Below the pieces are notes generated by a model. That model did no database searches. It worked only from the letters and a program-made list of their open reading frames with translations, and was not told the DNA's origin. Shown here piece after piece: positions 9,867 to 19,742 of a stretch of 64,000 nt of DNA. The stretch's first letter is position 1; each line of letters begins with the position of its first letter. This DNA comes from Burkholderiales bacterium (GTDB lineage: Bacteria; Pseudomonadota; Gammaproteobacteria; Burkholderiales; Burkholderiaceae_C): NCBI GenBank assembly GCA_016223165.1, contig JACRPO010000009.1:186001-250000 (forward strand), read 5' to 3'. A program made the translations under genes and the position numbers.

Positions 9867-10349
9867 TCAGAACAGCGAAGCCGGGCCGACGAACTGGCCG
9901 TTGCGCGCGCGCAGGATGTCGTCGCGGCTGGCCCGCGCCGTCAGCGGCCCCACCGACGCACGGTCGGGGCCCATGCTGTAGAGGTCGTAGTCGCTGTTCA
10001 GCGGCACCAGCGAGTGGTCCTTGCGCGCCTTGCCCTTGCCCTTGACCGAGGCCAGTTCCTGGTACTGGTAGGCCGAACCCCAGGGGTCGAGCAGGCCGGC
10101 ACGACCGATCGCCGCCAGGTCGGCCGGCAGCGCGCCGGTGTCGGCGAGGTAGGCGTCGATCACGACCGAGATGGCGATGATGTCCTCCTGCGCCTTCTTC
10201 ACTCGAACCTTGTCCTGCCAGCCGTTGTAGCCGGGGATGGCCAAGCCGGCGAGCACGCCCAGCACCAGCAGCGCCAGCATCAGCTCGACCAGCGTGAAAC
10301 CGCGACCGCCGAGACCGAGGCGCGGCGAGGGGTGGGCTGTGTGTGGCAT
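9867..10349 (-). CDS. GspG-like type II secretion pseudopilin
   Basis: A 160-aa protein with a type IV prepilin leader. The cleavage site is at GRG/FTLVELMLALLVLGVLAGLAIPGY, with Glu at +5 of the mature protein, and the C-terminal half is a GspG fold (DPWGSAYQYQ, DYDLYSMGPD). The major pseudopilin normally polymerises in the inner membrane to drive type II secretion. Here no other gsp genes are present, and the next gene is a GGDEF-EAL protein 30 bases away. It may therefore be an orphan pseudopilin serving a surface system elsewhere. The leader is rather long, and an alternative internal start cannot be excluded. Confidence 0.88.
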   Translation of the reverse strand: MPHTAHPSPRLGLGGRGFTLVELMLALLVLGVLAGLAIPGYNGWQDKVRVKKAQEDIIAISVVIDAYLADTGALPADLAAIGRAGLLDPWGSAYQYQELASVKGKGKARKDHSLVPLNSDYDLYSMGPDRASVGPLTARASRDDILRARNGQFVGPASLF

Positions 10350-10547
10350 GACATCGGGTCATCGGCTCGCCGGCCACCGACTTGAGACATACATGCCCGA
10401 GTACCGCCACCGCCGTGACGGAGGGCATGGGCATGGGCCGCGTGCAGGGCCGTGGCTGCCGTCGCGAACCGCCAACTCGGTCACGCGCCGGCCGGCGCCC
10501 CTGCCGGGTACTCGTCTACGGGGGCGACGCCACGGATCGGCGGCAGC

Positions 10548-10973
10548 TCATCCAAGCGTCCACGGATTCACGATGGTCAAGCCGCAACCGTCGAAGTCTG
10601 CGACGTTGCGCGTGGCCAGTTGGAGCCGGTGCGTCTTCGAAATCGCAGCGATCTGGGCGTCGAACTGTGCAACGGGTCGACCCCTCTCGCGGCGGGCGAC
10701 CACGATGTCCGCGTACGACGAGGCACAACGGCCGTCGAACGGAAGCACGTGTCCGGCGAAGTCCTCGCGGAACATCGCTTCCAGCGCATCTTCCAGTTGC
10801 TTGCGGCGCCTGCCCGCGGGCAGCAAGCGCGCGCCGAGCAGCATCTCGACCTGTGTCACCGCGCTGACGAACAGGCTGTCCGCCGGCTGAGCGGCCAGCC
10901 AGCCCAGGACGGCCGGCTCGGGCGCTGCGCGCAAGAGCTCCGACAGCACATTGGTATCGAGCAAGCTGCTCAC
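10548..10973 (-). CDS. PIN-domain toxin, FitB/VapC type
   Basis: A 141-aa PIN-domain RNase. The acidic active site is visible: Asp6 in LLDTNVLSELL, Glu in SAVTQVEMLLG, Asp in FDAQIAAIS, and the terminal NVADFDGCGLTIVNPW motif typical of FitB-like proteins. It is expected to cleave RNA when released from its antitoxin. Its ATG overlaps the stop of the upstream antitoxin gene by 4 bases (ATGA), the classic antitoxin-first coupling. Confidence 0.92.
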   Translation of the reverse strand: MSSLLDTNVLSELLRAAPEPAVLGWLAAQPADSLFVSAVTQVEMLLGARLLPAGRRRKQLEDALEAMFREDFAGHVLPFDGRCASSYADIVVARRERGRPVAQFDAQIAAISKTHRLQLATRNVADFDGCGLTIVNPWTLG

Positions 10974-11287
10974 TTGGGGCGCCGTGGCGCCGGCCGCCTG
11001 GCCACCGTGGCGCCCGCACGGCCCGTGGCGGGTGTGGGTGCGCTGCCGAAGTGCGGCGGCTCGCGCACGGGCTCACGCACGGGAAGCGCCAGTTCGACGT
11101 TACCTAGATCGGAAAAGCGGCCACGGATCCTGGACACGATGTCTACTGCCGGTGCGGACGCATCGGCCAGGGCGGCGCGAAGGATCTGCCGCGCCTCCTC
11201 TTCCATCGATCGATTGCGGCTGGCCGCGCGCGTCCGCAGCCTGCGCTTGAGCGACTCGTCGAGATCGCGAATGGTCAGTGTCGCCAC
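10970..11287 (-). CDS. FitA-like ribbon-helix-helix antitoxin with extended C-terminus
   Basis: A 105-aa protein starting at GTG 11287, eight bases after a strong aggaga site. A further in-frame GTG at 11305 lacks a site. The N-terminus VATLTIRDLDESLKRRLRTRAASRNRSMEEEARQIL is a FitA-type RHH DNA-binding domain. The middle (IVSRIRGRF) fits toxin binding. The roughly 40-residue tail, rich in Pro, Arg and Ala (VREPVREPPHFGSAPTP...), is unusual, since FitA proteins are usually near 80 aa. It probably represses its own operon. Confidence 0.9.
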   Translation of the reverse strand: MATLTIRDLDESLKRRLRTRAASRNRSMEEEARQILRAALADASAPAVDIVSRIRGRFSDLGNVELALPVREPVREPPHFGSAPTPATGRAGATVARRPAPRRPK

Positions 11288-11363
11288 GGATGTGTTCTCC
11301 TGCACGCAGTGTAGTCAATGACAGCATTGCCAGCATCGCGGCCCCCCCCCCACACACGGCCCG

Positions 11364-14300
11364 CTACATGCTGCGCCGGTACTGCCCTCCGACCTCGAAG
11401 AGGGCATGGGTGATCTGCCCGAGCGAGCAGCCCCTCACCGCGTCCATCAGCACCTCGAACACGTTGCCGTTGTCGATGACGGCCTGCTGCAGGCGCCTCA
11501 GCATCGCCGGCGACTCGGCTGCGTGGCGGGCGTGGAAGTCGGCCAGGCGCTCGAGCTGGCTCTGCTTCTCCTCCTCGGTGCTGCGCGCGAGCTCGATCGG
11601 CATCGGCACCGGCTCGCTTCCGTCCAAGGTGCGCGGGTTGCGGAAGGTGTTGACGCCGATGATGGGATGCTCGCCGGTGTGCTTGCGCATCTCGTAGTGC
11701 ATCGACTCCTCCTGGATCTTGCCGCGCTGGTAGCCGGTTTCCATGGCACCGAGCACGCCGCCGCGCTCGGCGATGCGCTCGAACTCCGACAGCACCGCCT
11801 CCTCGACGAGCTCGGTCAGCTCGTCGATGACGAAGGCACCCTGGTTCGGGTTCTCGTTCTTCGCCAGGCCCCATTCGCGGTTGATGATCAGCTGGATGGC
11901 CATGGCGCGGCGCACGCTCTCCTCGGTGGGCGTGGTGATCGCCTCGTCGTAGGCATTGGTGTGCAGCGAGTTGCAGTTGTCGTAGACGGCGATGAGCGCC
12001 TGCAGCGTCGTGCGGATGTCGTTGAAGGCGATCTCCTGCGCGTGCAACGAGCGGCCGCTCGTCTGGACGTGGTACTTGAGCTTCTGGCTGCGCTCGTTGG
12101 CGCCGTAGCGCTCCTTCATGGCCACCGCCCAGATGCGCCGCGCGACGCGGCCGAGGACGGTGTACTCGGGGTCCATGCCGTTGCTGAAGAAGAAGCTCAG
12201 GTTGGGCGCGAAGTCGTCGATGTGCATGCCACGCGCGAGATAGGCCTCGACGAAGGTGAAGCCGTTGCTCAGCGTGAAGGCGAGCTGGCTGATCGGGTTG
12301 GCCCCGGCTTCGGCGATGTGGTAGCCCGAGATGCTCACGGAGTAGAAGTTGCGCACGTCGTGGTGCACGAAGTACTGCGCGATGTCGCCCATCACCTTGA
12401 GGCTGAACTCGGTGCTGAAGATGCAGGTGTTCTGGCCCTGGTCTTCCTTCAGGATGTCGGCCTGCACCGTGCCGCGCACGTTGGCCAGCGCCCAGGCGCG
12501 GATCTTGCCGGCCTCGTCGTCGGTGGGCTCACGCTTGTTGTCGGCGCGGAACTTGTCCAGCTGCTGGTCGATGGCGGCGTTCATGAACATCGCCAGGATC
12601 GTCGGCGCCGGGCCGTTGATGGTCATGCTGACGCTCGTGTTCGGCGCGCAGAGATCGAAGCCCGAGTACAGCACCTTCAGGTCGTCGAGCGTGGCGATGC
12701 TGACGCCGGAGTTGCCGACCTTGCCGTAGATGTCGGGGCGCAGGTCGGGGTCGCTGCCGTACAGCGTCACCGAGTCGAAGGCGGTGGAAAGGCGCTTGGC
12801 CGGCATGCCCTCGCTCACGAGCCTGAAGCGGCGGTTGGTGCGGAAGGCGTCGCCCTCGCCGGCGAACATGCGCGTCGGGTCCTCGTTCTCGCGCTTGAAG
12901 GCGAAGACGCCGGCCGTGTACGGAAAACTGCCGGGCACGTTCTCGAGCAGCAGCCACTTGAGCAGCTCGCCGTGGTCTTCGTAGGAAGGCAGCGCCACCT
13001 TGCGGATCTTGCTGCCCGAAAGCGTCGTGTGCACGAGGCCCGTGCGCAGCTCCTTGTCGCGGATCTTCACGACGTACTCGTCGCCGGCGTAGGCCTTCTT
13101 CATGTCGGGCCACATCGCGAGCAGCTTCCTCGCGCCGGCGTCGAGCTTCGCCTCGCGCAGCTCGGCCTGCTCTTCGAGCGCGCGGCGCGCCCTCGACTTG
13201 GTCGGGATGGCCTCGTGCAGCATGCGCGAGCTCTCGCGCAGCTGCTGGATCTCGCGCGCCAGGCGCGCCATCTCGCCGGCGCGCCGCTTGTAGCCGCGCA
13301 CGGTGTCGGCGATGTCGGCAAGGTAGCGCACGCGAGCGCCCGGCACGATGGGCGTCTGGTGCGTGCTGTGGCGCGTCTCGGCCCGGGGCAACCTGCTCTC
13401 GCCGACCCGCAGCCCGAGCGCCGCCAGCCGCGGCAGCAGGGCCTGGTACAGCGCCGTCACGCCGTCGTCGTTGAAGCGGCTTGCCATGGTGCCGAACACC
13501 GGCATCTGCTCGGGCGGCGTCTTCCACGCCTCCTTGTTGCGCTGCACCTGCTTGGCCACGTCGCGCAGTGCGTCGGCCGCGCCCTTGCGGTCGAACTTGT
13601 TGATGGCCACGAACTCGGCGAAGTCGAGCATGTCGATCTTCTCGAGCTGGCTGGCGGCGCCGTACTCGGGCGTCATCACGTACATCGGCACGTCCACGAG
13701 CGGCACGATCGCCGCGTCGCCCTGGCCGATGCCCGAGGTCTCGACAACGATGAGGTCGAAGCCGGCCGCCTTGCACGCGGTGAGCACGTCGGGCAGCGCC
13801 CGGCTGACCTCGCTGCCGAAGTCGCGTGTGGCGAGGCTGCGCATGAAGACGCGCGGGCCACCCGGTGCGGCAGCACCGGCTTGCAGGTTCGGCGCGCCGG
13901 CGCCGGCTTGTCCGCTCGACCACGGCGAGATGGCGTTCATGCGGATGCGGTCGCCGAGCAGCGCGCCGCCGCTCTTGCGCCGGCTCGGGTCGATGCTGAT
14001 GACGGCGATGCGCAGCGTGTCGCCCTGGTCCAGGCGCAGGCGGCGGATCAGCTCGTCGGTGAGGCTCGACTTGCCCGCGCCACCGGTGCCGGTGATGCCG
14101 AGCACGGGGATCTTCGCCTCCCTGGCCGCCTTCGTGAGGGCGGCCTTCGATGCCGCAAGTCGTTCTGCCACGGCCTGCTCGGCCGCGGGTGCCCTGCCGT
14201 TCTCGAGTGCCGTGATCGCCTGCGCCAGCGCGCGCCAGGCCGCCTCGGTATGGCCCTGCAGCGCCGACGCGTCCTTCGGTGCATGCCCCGACAGGTCCTG

Positions 14301-14753
14301 GTCGCAGCGCATGACCATCTCGCCGATCATCCCCGCCAGGCCCATGCGCTGGCCGTCCTCGGGCGAGTAGATGCGCGCCACGCCGTAGTCCTGCAGCTCG
14401 CGGATCTCGGCCGGCACGATGACGCCGCCGCCACCGCCGAACACCTGGATGTTGGCGCCGCCGCGCTGGCGCAGCAGGTCGACCATGTACTTGAAGTACT
14501 CGACATGGCCGCCCTGGTAGCTGCTGACGGCGATGCCCTGCACGTCTTCCTGCAGCGCCGCCGTCACCACCTCGTCGACGCTGCGGTTGTGCCCGAGGTG
14601 GATGACCTCGGCACCCATGCCCTGCAGGATGCGCCGCATGATGTTGATGGCCGCGTCGTGCCCGTCGAACAGGCTGGCGGCGGTGACGAAGCGCACCTTG
14701 TTCGTCGGACGGTACTCGGCGAGGGCCTTGAACTCGGCGGAGAGGTCGGTCAT
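11364..14753 (-). CDS. icmF: Fused isobutyryl-CoA mutase IcmF (B12 domain + MeaI-type GTPase + mutase)
   Basis: A 1129-aa protein with three parts in order. The first is a cobalamin-binding domain (about residues 15-150, FDGHDAAI and [10 protein letters not shown]). The second is a G3E GTPase chaperone domain (about 180-430, Walker [10 protein letters not shown]). The third is the acyl-CoA mutase TIM barrel with small-subunit-like parts (about 490-1120). The order and the [11 protein letters not shown] motif match IcmF rather than methylmalonyl-CoA mutase. It interconverts isobutyryl-CoA and butyryl-CoA (and possibly isovaleryl/pivalyl-CoA), with the GTPase guarding cofactor loading. The start is ATG 14753, preceded only by low-complexity sequence. 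A perfect 20-bp palindrome lies 68 bases upstream and is a likely operator. Confidence 0.95.
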   Translation of the reverse strand: MTDLSAEFKALAEYRPTNKVRFVTAASLFDGHDAAINIMRRILQGMGAEVIHLGHNRSVDEVVTAALQEDVQGIAVSSYQGGHVEYFKYMVDLLRQRGGANIQVFGGGGGVIVPAEIRELQDYGVARIYSPEDGQRMGLAGMIGEMVMRCDQDLSGHAPKDASALQGHTEAAWRALAQAITALENGRAPAAEQAVAERLAASKAALTKAAREAKIPVLGITGTGGAGKSSLTDELIRRLRLDQGDTLRIAVISIDPSRRKSGGALLGDRIRMNAISPWSSGQAGAGAPNLQAGAAAPGGPRVFMRSLATRDFGSEVSRALPDVLTACKAAGFDLIVVETSGIGQGDAAIVPLVDVPMYVMTPEYGAASQLEKIDMLDFAEFVAINKFDRKGAADALRDVAKQVQRNKEAWKTPPEQMPVFGTMASRFNDDGVTALYQALLPRLAALGLRVGESRLPRAETRHSTHQTPIVPGARVRYLADIADTVRGYKRRAGEMARLAREIQQLRESSRMLHEAIPTKSRARRALEEQAELREAKLDAGARKLLAMWPDMKKAYAGDEYVVKIRDKELRTGLVHTTLSGSKIRKVALPSYEDHGELLKWLLLENVPGSFPYTAGVFAFKRENEDPTRMFAGEGDAFRTNRRFRLVSEGMPAKRLSTAFDSVTLYGSDPDLRPDIYGKVGNSGVSIATLDDLKVLYSGFDLCAPNTSVSMTINGPAPTILAMFMNAAIDQQLDKFRADNKREPTDDEAGKIRAWALANVRGTVQADILKEDQGQNTCIFSTEFSLKVMGDIAQYFVHHDVRNFYSVSISGYHIAEAGANPISQLAFTLSNGFTFVEAYLARGMHIDDFAPNLSFFFSNGMDPEYTVLGRVARRIWAVAMKERYGANERSQKLKYHVQTSGRSLHAQEIAFNDIRTTLQALIAVYDNCNSLHTNAYDEAITTPTEESVRRAMAIQLIINREWGLAKNENPNQGAFVIDELTELVEEAVLSEFERIAERGGVLGAMETGYQRGKIQEESMHYEMRKHTGEHPIIGVNTFRNPRTLDGSEPVPMPIELARSTEEEKQSQLERLADFHARHAAESPAMLRRLQQAVIDNGNVFEVLMDAVRGCSLGQITHALFEVGGQYRRSM

Positions 14754-14820
14754 GGCGGCAGGCAGAAGAGGTTTCGAACGGGGCCGGGGCCCGCGGTGGC
14801 CGGCAGGCTGCCCGGGCGCC

Positions 14821-14840
14821 AATTGACGTTAACGTCAATT
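14821..14840. promoter_or_regulatory. Perfect 20-bp palindromic operator upstream of icmF
   Basis: The sequence is self-complementary over all 20 bases, with core TTGACGTTAACGTCAA, and stands out as AT-rich in a GC-rich gap. It lies 68 bases before the icmF start and 174 bases before coaX on the other strand. The core resembles the sites described for the MerR-family regulator LiuR of branched-chain amino acid catabolism. That link is from memory of the family and not proven here. Confidence 0.75.
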
Positions 14841-15013
14841 GCCGCGGCCGATGATGCCATCGCCCGCCGGGCGGTGCGAGCATGGCGACCCTGCCGGGCC
14901 ACCGCCGGGCTCGGGGGCCGGTGTGGCGGCGGCGCCTCGCTACCATTGCGCCGCCCGTACGGCCGCCCGCCGGGCCGCCGAGTTCCGAGAGGGCGCAGAC
15001 TGAAGGCATCCCG

Positions 15014-15838
15014 ATGAGCCCAGCCGCCCGCCCCGCGACCACCTTCCTCGCCCTCGACGTCGGCAACACGCGCCTGAAGTGGGCGCTGTACGACGCACCG
15101 CGCCCCCGCGCGACGCTGCTGCAGCATGGCGCCGTCTTCCTCGAGACGATCGACGAGCTCGGCGACGGCGACTGGAAGAACCTGAGCGAGCCGGCGAGCA
15201 TGCTGGGCTCCATCGTCGCCGGCGACGCGGCGCGCCGGCGCGTCGAGGAGCAGATGGCGCTCTGGGAGATCGAGCCGCACTGGGTGGTGCCGGCCGCCGC
15301 CGAGGCCGGCCTCGTGAACGGCTACGACCATCCGCACCGCCTGGGCGCCGACCGCTGGGTGGCGCTGGCGGGCGCGCGCCAGCGCGTTCTCGCCGCCGGC
15401 GCGCCGCCGCGCGCGGCACTGGTGGTGATGGTCGGCACGGCGGTCACGGTGGACGCGCTCGATGCCGGCGGGCGCTTTCTCGGCGGCCTCATCCTGCCCG
15501 GCTTCGGCCTCATGCTGAAGGCGCTCGAGATGGGCACGGCCGGCCTGCGCGTGCCCACGGGTGAGGTCGTCGACTTCCCGACCAACACCAGCGACGCGCT
15601 GATGAGCGGCGGCACCAATGCGATCGCCGGCGCCATCGAGCGCCAGTACCGGCGGCTGCGCGCGCTGGCCGGGCACGAGCCGCTGCTGCTCATCTCCGGC
15701 GGCGCGGCGGTCAAGCTGGGGCCGACACTGGACCTCGCCTTCGAAACCGTCGACACGCTCATCTTCGAGGGCCTGCTGCACCTGCAGGCGGGCCGCCTGG
15801 CGCAGGCGGCGAGGCCGCGGGGCGCGGGCGGCGCCTGA
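15014..15838 (+). CDS. coaX: Type III pantothenate kinase
   Basis: A 274-aa protein catalysing the first step of CoA synthesis (pantothenate + ATP). The ASKHA-fold motifs are clear: phosphate-1 [13 protein letters not shown], the Asp-containing [37 protein letters not shown], and [10 protein letters not shown]. The start is ATG 15014, preceded by gaagg. Betaproteobacterial coaX often lies beside birA, but here its neighbours are icmF (divergent) and a hybrid kinase (convergent). The C-terminal tail is Ala/Gly-rich. Confidence 0.95.
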   Translation: MSPAARPATTFLALDVGNTRLKWALYDAPRPRATLLQHGAVFLETIDELGDGDWKNLSEPASMLGSIVAGDAARRRVEEQMALWEIEPHWVVPAAAEAGLVNGYDHPHRLGADRWVALAGARQRVLAAGAPPRAALVVMVGTAVTVDALDAGGRFLGGLILPGFGLMLKALEMGTAGLRVPTGEVVDFPTNTSDALMSGGTNAIAGAIERQYRRLRALAGHEPLLLISGGAAVKLGPTLDLAFETVDTLIFEGLLHLQAGRLAQAARPRGAGGA

Positions 15839-15893
15839 CTTGGCGAGGACGTCAGGGGACGTCCGTGACGCCGGGAGCTCGCCCGGAGCTCGC

Positions 15894-17708
15894 CTAGAGC
15901 CAGCGCCGCAGCAGGTCGAACAGCTGCTCGCGCGAGTAGGGCTTGGCGAGGTGGCCGTCCATGCCGGCGGCCATCGAGGCGGTGACGTCCTCGTCGAACG
16001 CATTGGCCGTGAGCGCGACGATGGGCACGCGCGGCAGGCGCAGGCGCGATTCGCGTTCGCGCACCTGGCGCGTGGCGCTGAGCCCGTCGAGCACCGGCAT
16101 CTGCAGGTCCATCAGCACGAGGTCGACGCGCTGGCGCTCGAGCAGCGCCACCCCCTTGGCGCCGTCCTCGGCCTCGATGACCTCGACGCCCAGCGAGCGC
16201 AGCATCTCGGCGCCGACCAGGCGGTTGACGATGTTGTCCTCGACGAGCAGGACCATGCCCTGCAGCCGGTCGGTGGCGCCCAGGCGGCCGAAGTCGCTGT
16301 CGGTGTTGGGCAGCACGACGTTGGGCGCGAGCTCGAAGTCGAGCTCGAAGGTGAACACCGAGCCCGCGCCGACACGGCTCGTGACCTCGATGCGCCCGCC
16401 CATCGCCTCGATGATGCGCTGGCTGATCGCCAGGCCGAGGCCGGTGCCGCCACGCAGCCGCGCGCGCGCGTTCTGCACCTGGTGGAAGGGCAGGAAGACC
16501 TCGGCCAGCGCATCGGGCGGGATGCCGATGCCGGTGTCCTTGACCTCGAAGCGCACGCGCCGGTGGTCGGGCCGCTGGCCGGCCGAGACGATGACGTCGG
16601 CCTGCGACAGGCGCAGCGTGATGCCGCCGCGCTCGGTGAACTTGACGCCGTTGCCGATGAGGTTGAGCAGCACCTGCTTCAGGCGCGGCGCGTCGCCGAT
16701 GACACCGTCGGGCACGCCCTCGCCGATCTGCAGCGTGATCGTCAGGCCGCGCGTCTCGGCATTGGCGCGGAACAGCGCCGCCGCCGCCGTGACCACCGAG
16801 TGCAGCGACATCGGCGTCGTCACCAGCGAGAGCTTGCCGGCCTCGATCTTGGAGTGGTCGAGCACGTCGTTGAGGATGTCCATCAACGACTCGCCCGAGG
16901 CCGCCGCCGTCTTCACCAGGCGCTTCTGGCGCATGTCCAGCGGCGTCTGGCGCAGCAGCTCGAGCGCGCCGAGCACGCCGTTCATCGGCGTGCGGATCTC
17001 GTGGCTCATGGTGGCCAGGAACTGGCTCTTGGCGAGGTTGGCCGCCTCCGCCGCCTCCTTGGCCTGGCGCAGCGAATCGTTGGCCAGGTCGGCCTCGAGG
17101 CTGTGGCGCATCGCGTTCATCGAGGAGGCGCGGAACTCGCGAGCCGCGCGCACCATGGCGAAGCCGTACAACGCCACCAGCACCGCCATCGGCACCGACT
17201 GCACCGCGGGGACGACGAGGCTGACGCCGATGAGCGAGCCGAGCTGCAGCACGCCGAGGATGACGAAGCTGCGCCCGGCCAGCGACATGAACGACGCCGC
17301 CACCGCGACCGAGCCGCAGACGATGACCACGTACACCGTGGTCGACATGCCGGTCAGCAGCGGGTAGATGGTGGCGGTGGCCAATGCCCACATGACGCCG
17401 ACGATGCCGGCATTGAGCTCGAGCTGGTGCACGGCGCCGCGGATCTCGGCCAGCGTCAGCGCCTCGGTCTCGGCATAGCGCCGGCGCAGCCACAGCCGCC
17501 ACGCCGACACCGGCGCGCCGAGCACCACCACGGCCACGGCCGGCCCGGCCTGGCCGGCGTGCCAGCCGACCCAGGCGATGAAGCTGAAGGCCATCACCAG
17601 CAGCGCGACGCTGCCGGTGGAGGTGCGCAACGCGAGGCGCAACATCTCGCGCTGCACCGAGGTGGCTATCGTCTCCGAGACAGCGGCTGGGGCAGCGAGG
17701 CCGTTCAT
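15894..17708 (-). CDS. Hybrid sensor histidine kinase with C-terminal receiver
   Basis: A 604-aa inner-membrane protein. The N-terminal half has about five or six TM helices (residues 30-200) and no recognisable periplasmic domain. Next comes the dimerisation/phosphoacceptor helix with [10 protein letters not shown], the ATPase N box ([11 protein letters not shown]) and G boxes ([16 protein letters not shown]). A receiver domain follows (VLLVEDN, phosphoacceptor Asp in LVLMDLQMP, Lys in HLAKPYS). It has no partner response regulator nearby, so its output is unknown. The gene converges with coaX. Confidence 0.92.
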   Translation of the reverse strand: MNGLAAPAAVSETIATSVQREMLRLALRTSTGSVALLVMAFSFIAWVGWHAGQAGPAVAVVVLGAPVSAWRLWLRRRYAETEALTLAEIRGAVHQLELNAGIVGVMWALATATIYPLLTGMSTTVYVVIVCGSVAVAASFMSLAGRSFVILGVLQLGSLIGVSLVVPAVQSVPMAVLVALYGFAMVRAAREFRASSMNAMRHSLEADLANDSLRQAKEAAEAANLAKSQFLATMSHEIRTPMNGVLGALELLRQTPLDMRQKRLVKTAAASGESLMDILNDVLDHSKIEAGKLSLVTTPMSLHSVVTAAAALFRANAETRGLTITLQIGEGVPDGVIGDAPRLKQVLLNLIGNGVKFTERGGITLRLSQADVIVSAGQRPDHRRVRFEVKDTGIGIPPDALAEVFLPFHQVQNARARLRGGTGLGLAISQRIIEAMGGRIEVTSRVGAGSVFTFELDFELAPNVVLPNTDSDFGRLGATDRLQGMVLLVEDNIVNRLVGAEMLRSLGVEVIEAEDGAKGVALLERQRVDLVLMDLQMPVLDGLSATRQVRERESRLRLPRVPIVALTANAFDEDVTASMAAGMDGHLAKPYSREQLFDLLRRWL

Positions 17709-17813
17709 CAGCCTGCGAGGATATCCCTTGTCGGCACGCGCAGCCCCTGCACGCGCAGCCCCCCAATAGGCCGCCGTCCGCGCGCTGCCGCAGGCGGGCG
17801 CCTGCCGCGCCGC

Positions 17814-18242
17814 TCAGGACTGGATGTAGCTCTCCAGCTGCGCGATGGTCGACTCGTGGTCGGCGATGATGTCGTCCATGATGTCGCGGATCGAGATCAT
17901 GCCCAGCACCGTGGTGCCGTCCACCACCGGCAGGTGGCGGATCTTCTTCTCGCTCATCAGGGCCATGCAGGCGCGCGTGCCCGTCTTGGCGCCGACGGTG
18001 ATGACGTTTCGCGTCATGATCTCCGCGACCTGCGTCTCGCGCGAATTGCGCCCCTGCAGCGCGATCTTGCGCGTGTAGTCGCGTTCGGAGAACACGCCGA
18101 CGAGGCGGCCGCCGTCCATGACCATCAGCGCACCCACCTCGTAGCCGGCGAGCAGTTCGAGGGCGGCGTAGACGGTGTCGCTTGGGCGCACGTGCCAGAG
18201 CGTGCCGTCGCGCTTCTTGAGCAGTTCGGAAACGGGCTTCAC
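17814..18242 (-). CDS. CBS-domain pair protein
   Basis: A 142-aa protein made of two CBS motifs (about residues 5-65 and 70-130): [21 protein letters not shown] and [15 protein letters not shown]...[22 protein letters not shown]. Such stand-alone pairs bind adenine nucleotides and act as energy sensors or regulators; the partner is unknown. I chose GTG 18242 because a gggag site lies 7 bases upstream and the protein opens with [10 protein letters not shown] as expected. Confidence 0.9.
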   Translation of the reverse strand: MKPVSELLKKRDGTLWHVRPSDTVYAALELLAGYEVGALMVMDGGRLVGVFSERDYTRKIALQGRNSRETQVAEIMTRNVITVGAKTGTRACMALMSEKKIRHLPVVDGTTVLGMISIRDIMDDIIADHESTIAQLESYIQS

Positions 18243-18455
18243 GGCGATCTCCCATGCAAACGCGCACACGCGGGTGCCTAGCCTGCCGAAAAACGGCCGC
18301 CGGGGCAAGGGGGATGCGAACCCTAGGGGTGTCCGGGGCGAGGTTCGGCCCAGGCACCCGGCCCGGGCGCGGCTTGCCAGCCCAGCGGTGCGGGTGCATG
18401 CTGCGCGGCCGATCGGGCACCGCGGGTGCCTGGCCAGCCACCGGAGCCACGCTCG

Positions 18456-19742
18456 ATGCCCAGCCCTCCGTCCACGTCTTCCAGGCCCCCCACGGCGTCC
18501 ACGTCGGCGGCGGCCGCCTCGCTGCCCGTCGCCGAGCGCCTGCCGGTGCTCGACATCCTGCGCGGCTTCGCGCTGATGGGCATCCTGATCATGAACATGC
18601 CCGGCTTCTCGACCTCGTTCTTCGTCGAGGCCGACGGCTCGCACCTGTGGAAGGAACCGTACGACCAGTTCGCCGAGCAGGTGCGCGAGGCGCTCTTCTC
18701 GGGCAAGTTCAACAGCATGTTCAGCCTGCTGTTCGGCATCGGCTTCACGATCCAGTTCGCGCGCATGCAGCAGCGCGACCCGGAGCACGCCACCGCGATG
18801 TACCTGCGGCGCCTGGTCGCGCTGCTCGCCTTCGGCGTCGTGCACGCCTGGGTCTTCTGGCCGGGCGACGTGCTGCACACCTACGCCCTGCTCGGCATCG
18901 TGCTCGTGCTCGGCCTGCGCCGCGTCGGCGACCGCGGCCTCGTCGCGCTCATCGCCTGCGGGCTGCTCTACCCGGCCGTCAACGGCCTCGTGCGCCTGGC
19001 GGTCTTCACGAAGGAGCTCACCGCCGAGCGGGTGCGCATCGCGCAGGCCTTCGAGGCGAGCAACAACGCCGCTTTCGGCGGCGGCAGCTTCGTCGACATG
19101 GTGCGCGAGAACACGCGCATGATGAACCACTTCTACACCGACTGGATCAACCTCTGGGGCACGGCCGGCTGGTACGTGATGCTGGGCATGACGATGCTCA
19201 TCGGCGTGCTCGCCGGGCGCCGGCGCTGGGTGCAGCACATCCCCGAGCTGATGCCGCAGATCCGCCGCCTCACCTGGTGGGCGCTCGGCATCGGGCTGGC
19301 CTGCGGCGTCGCCTTCACGGTCATCTTCGAGCTCAACCGCGAGCCCGGCCCCTCACCGATCAAGCTGCTGGGCAGCGTCTGCTACAGCCTCTCGCGCGTG
19401 GCGCTGATGATCTTCTACGTGCTCGTCATCGTGCGCGTCGCGCAAAGCGCGGCTGGCCGGCGCTGGATGGCGCCATGGGAGGCGGCGGGCCGCATGCCGC
19501 TCACCAACTACCTGATGCAGACGGCGATCTGCCTCGTGCTCTTCCAGCACTGGGGTCTCGGCCTGTGGCTGAAGGTCGGGCCGGCGCTCGGCCTCGTGCT
19601 CTCGCTCGCCATCTTCTTCGCCATCCAGGTGCCGTGGAGCCTGTGGTGGCTGAAGAGCCACGAGCGCGGCCCGATGGAGGCCCTGTGGGCGCGCTGGACC
19701 TACGGCGGCAACGGAAGCTTCAGGCGCCCGCACGCAGCCTGA
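18456..19742 (+). CDS. DUF418 (YeiB-like) multi-pass membrane protein
   Basis: A 428-aa protein. The opening [24 protein letters not shown], followed by many hydrophobic segments and [19 protein letters not shown] near the C-terminus, is diagnostic of DUF418, a family related to membrane acyltransferase/heparan N-acetyltransferase folds. The first 30 residues are Ser/Pro/Ala-rich. A ggag site lies 9 bases before ATG 18456. Its 3' end overlaps the convergent ligase gene by 23 bases. Substrate unknown. Confidence 0.9.
   Translation: MPSPPSTSSRPPTASTSAAAASLPVAERLPVLDILRGFALMGILIMNMPGFSTSFFVEADGSHLWKEPYDQFAEQVREALFSGKFNSMFSLLFGIGFTIQFARMQQRDPEHATAMYLRRLVALLAFGVVHAWVFWPGDVLHTYALLGIVLVLGLRRVGDRGLVALIACGLLYPAVNGLVRLAVFTKELTAERVRIAQAFEASNNAAFGGGSFVDMVRENTRMMNHFYTDWINLWGTAGWYVMLGMTMLIGVLAGRRRWVQHIPELMPQIRRLTWWALGIGLACGVAFTVIFELNREPGPSPIKLLGSVCYSLSRVALMIFYVLVIVRVAQSAAGRRWMAPWEAAGRMPLTNYLMQTAICLVLFQHWGLGLWLKVGPALGLVLSLAIFFAIQVPWSLWWLKSHERGPMEALWARWTYGGNGSFRRPHAA

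Noticed and set aside
11342..11351. C-tract between the antitoxin start and icmF end as a terminator or switch
   Set aside because: No hairpin accompanies it, and its direction gives no T-run; left as simple sequence.
11406..15017. Very long open frame (about 1200 codons) on the + strand opposite icmF
   Set aside because: It is antisense to a clear 1129-aa enzyme. High GC with few stops in the complementary frame produces such shadows; its translation is rich in Arg, His and Val with no domains.
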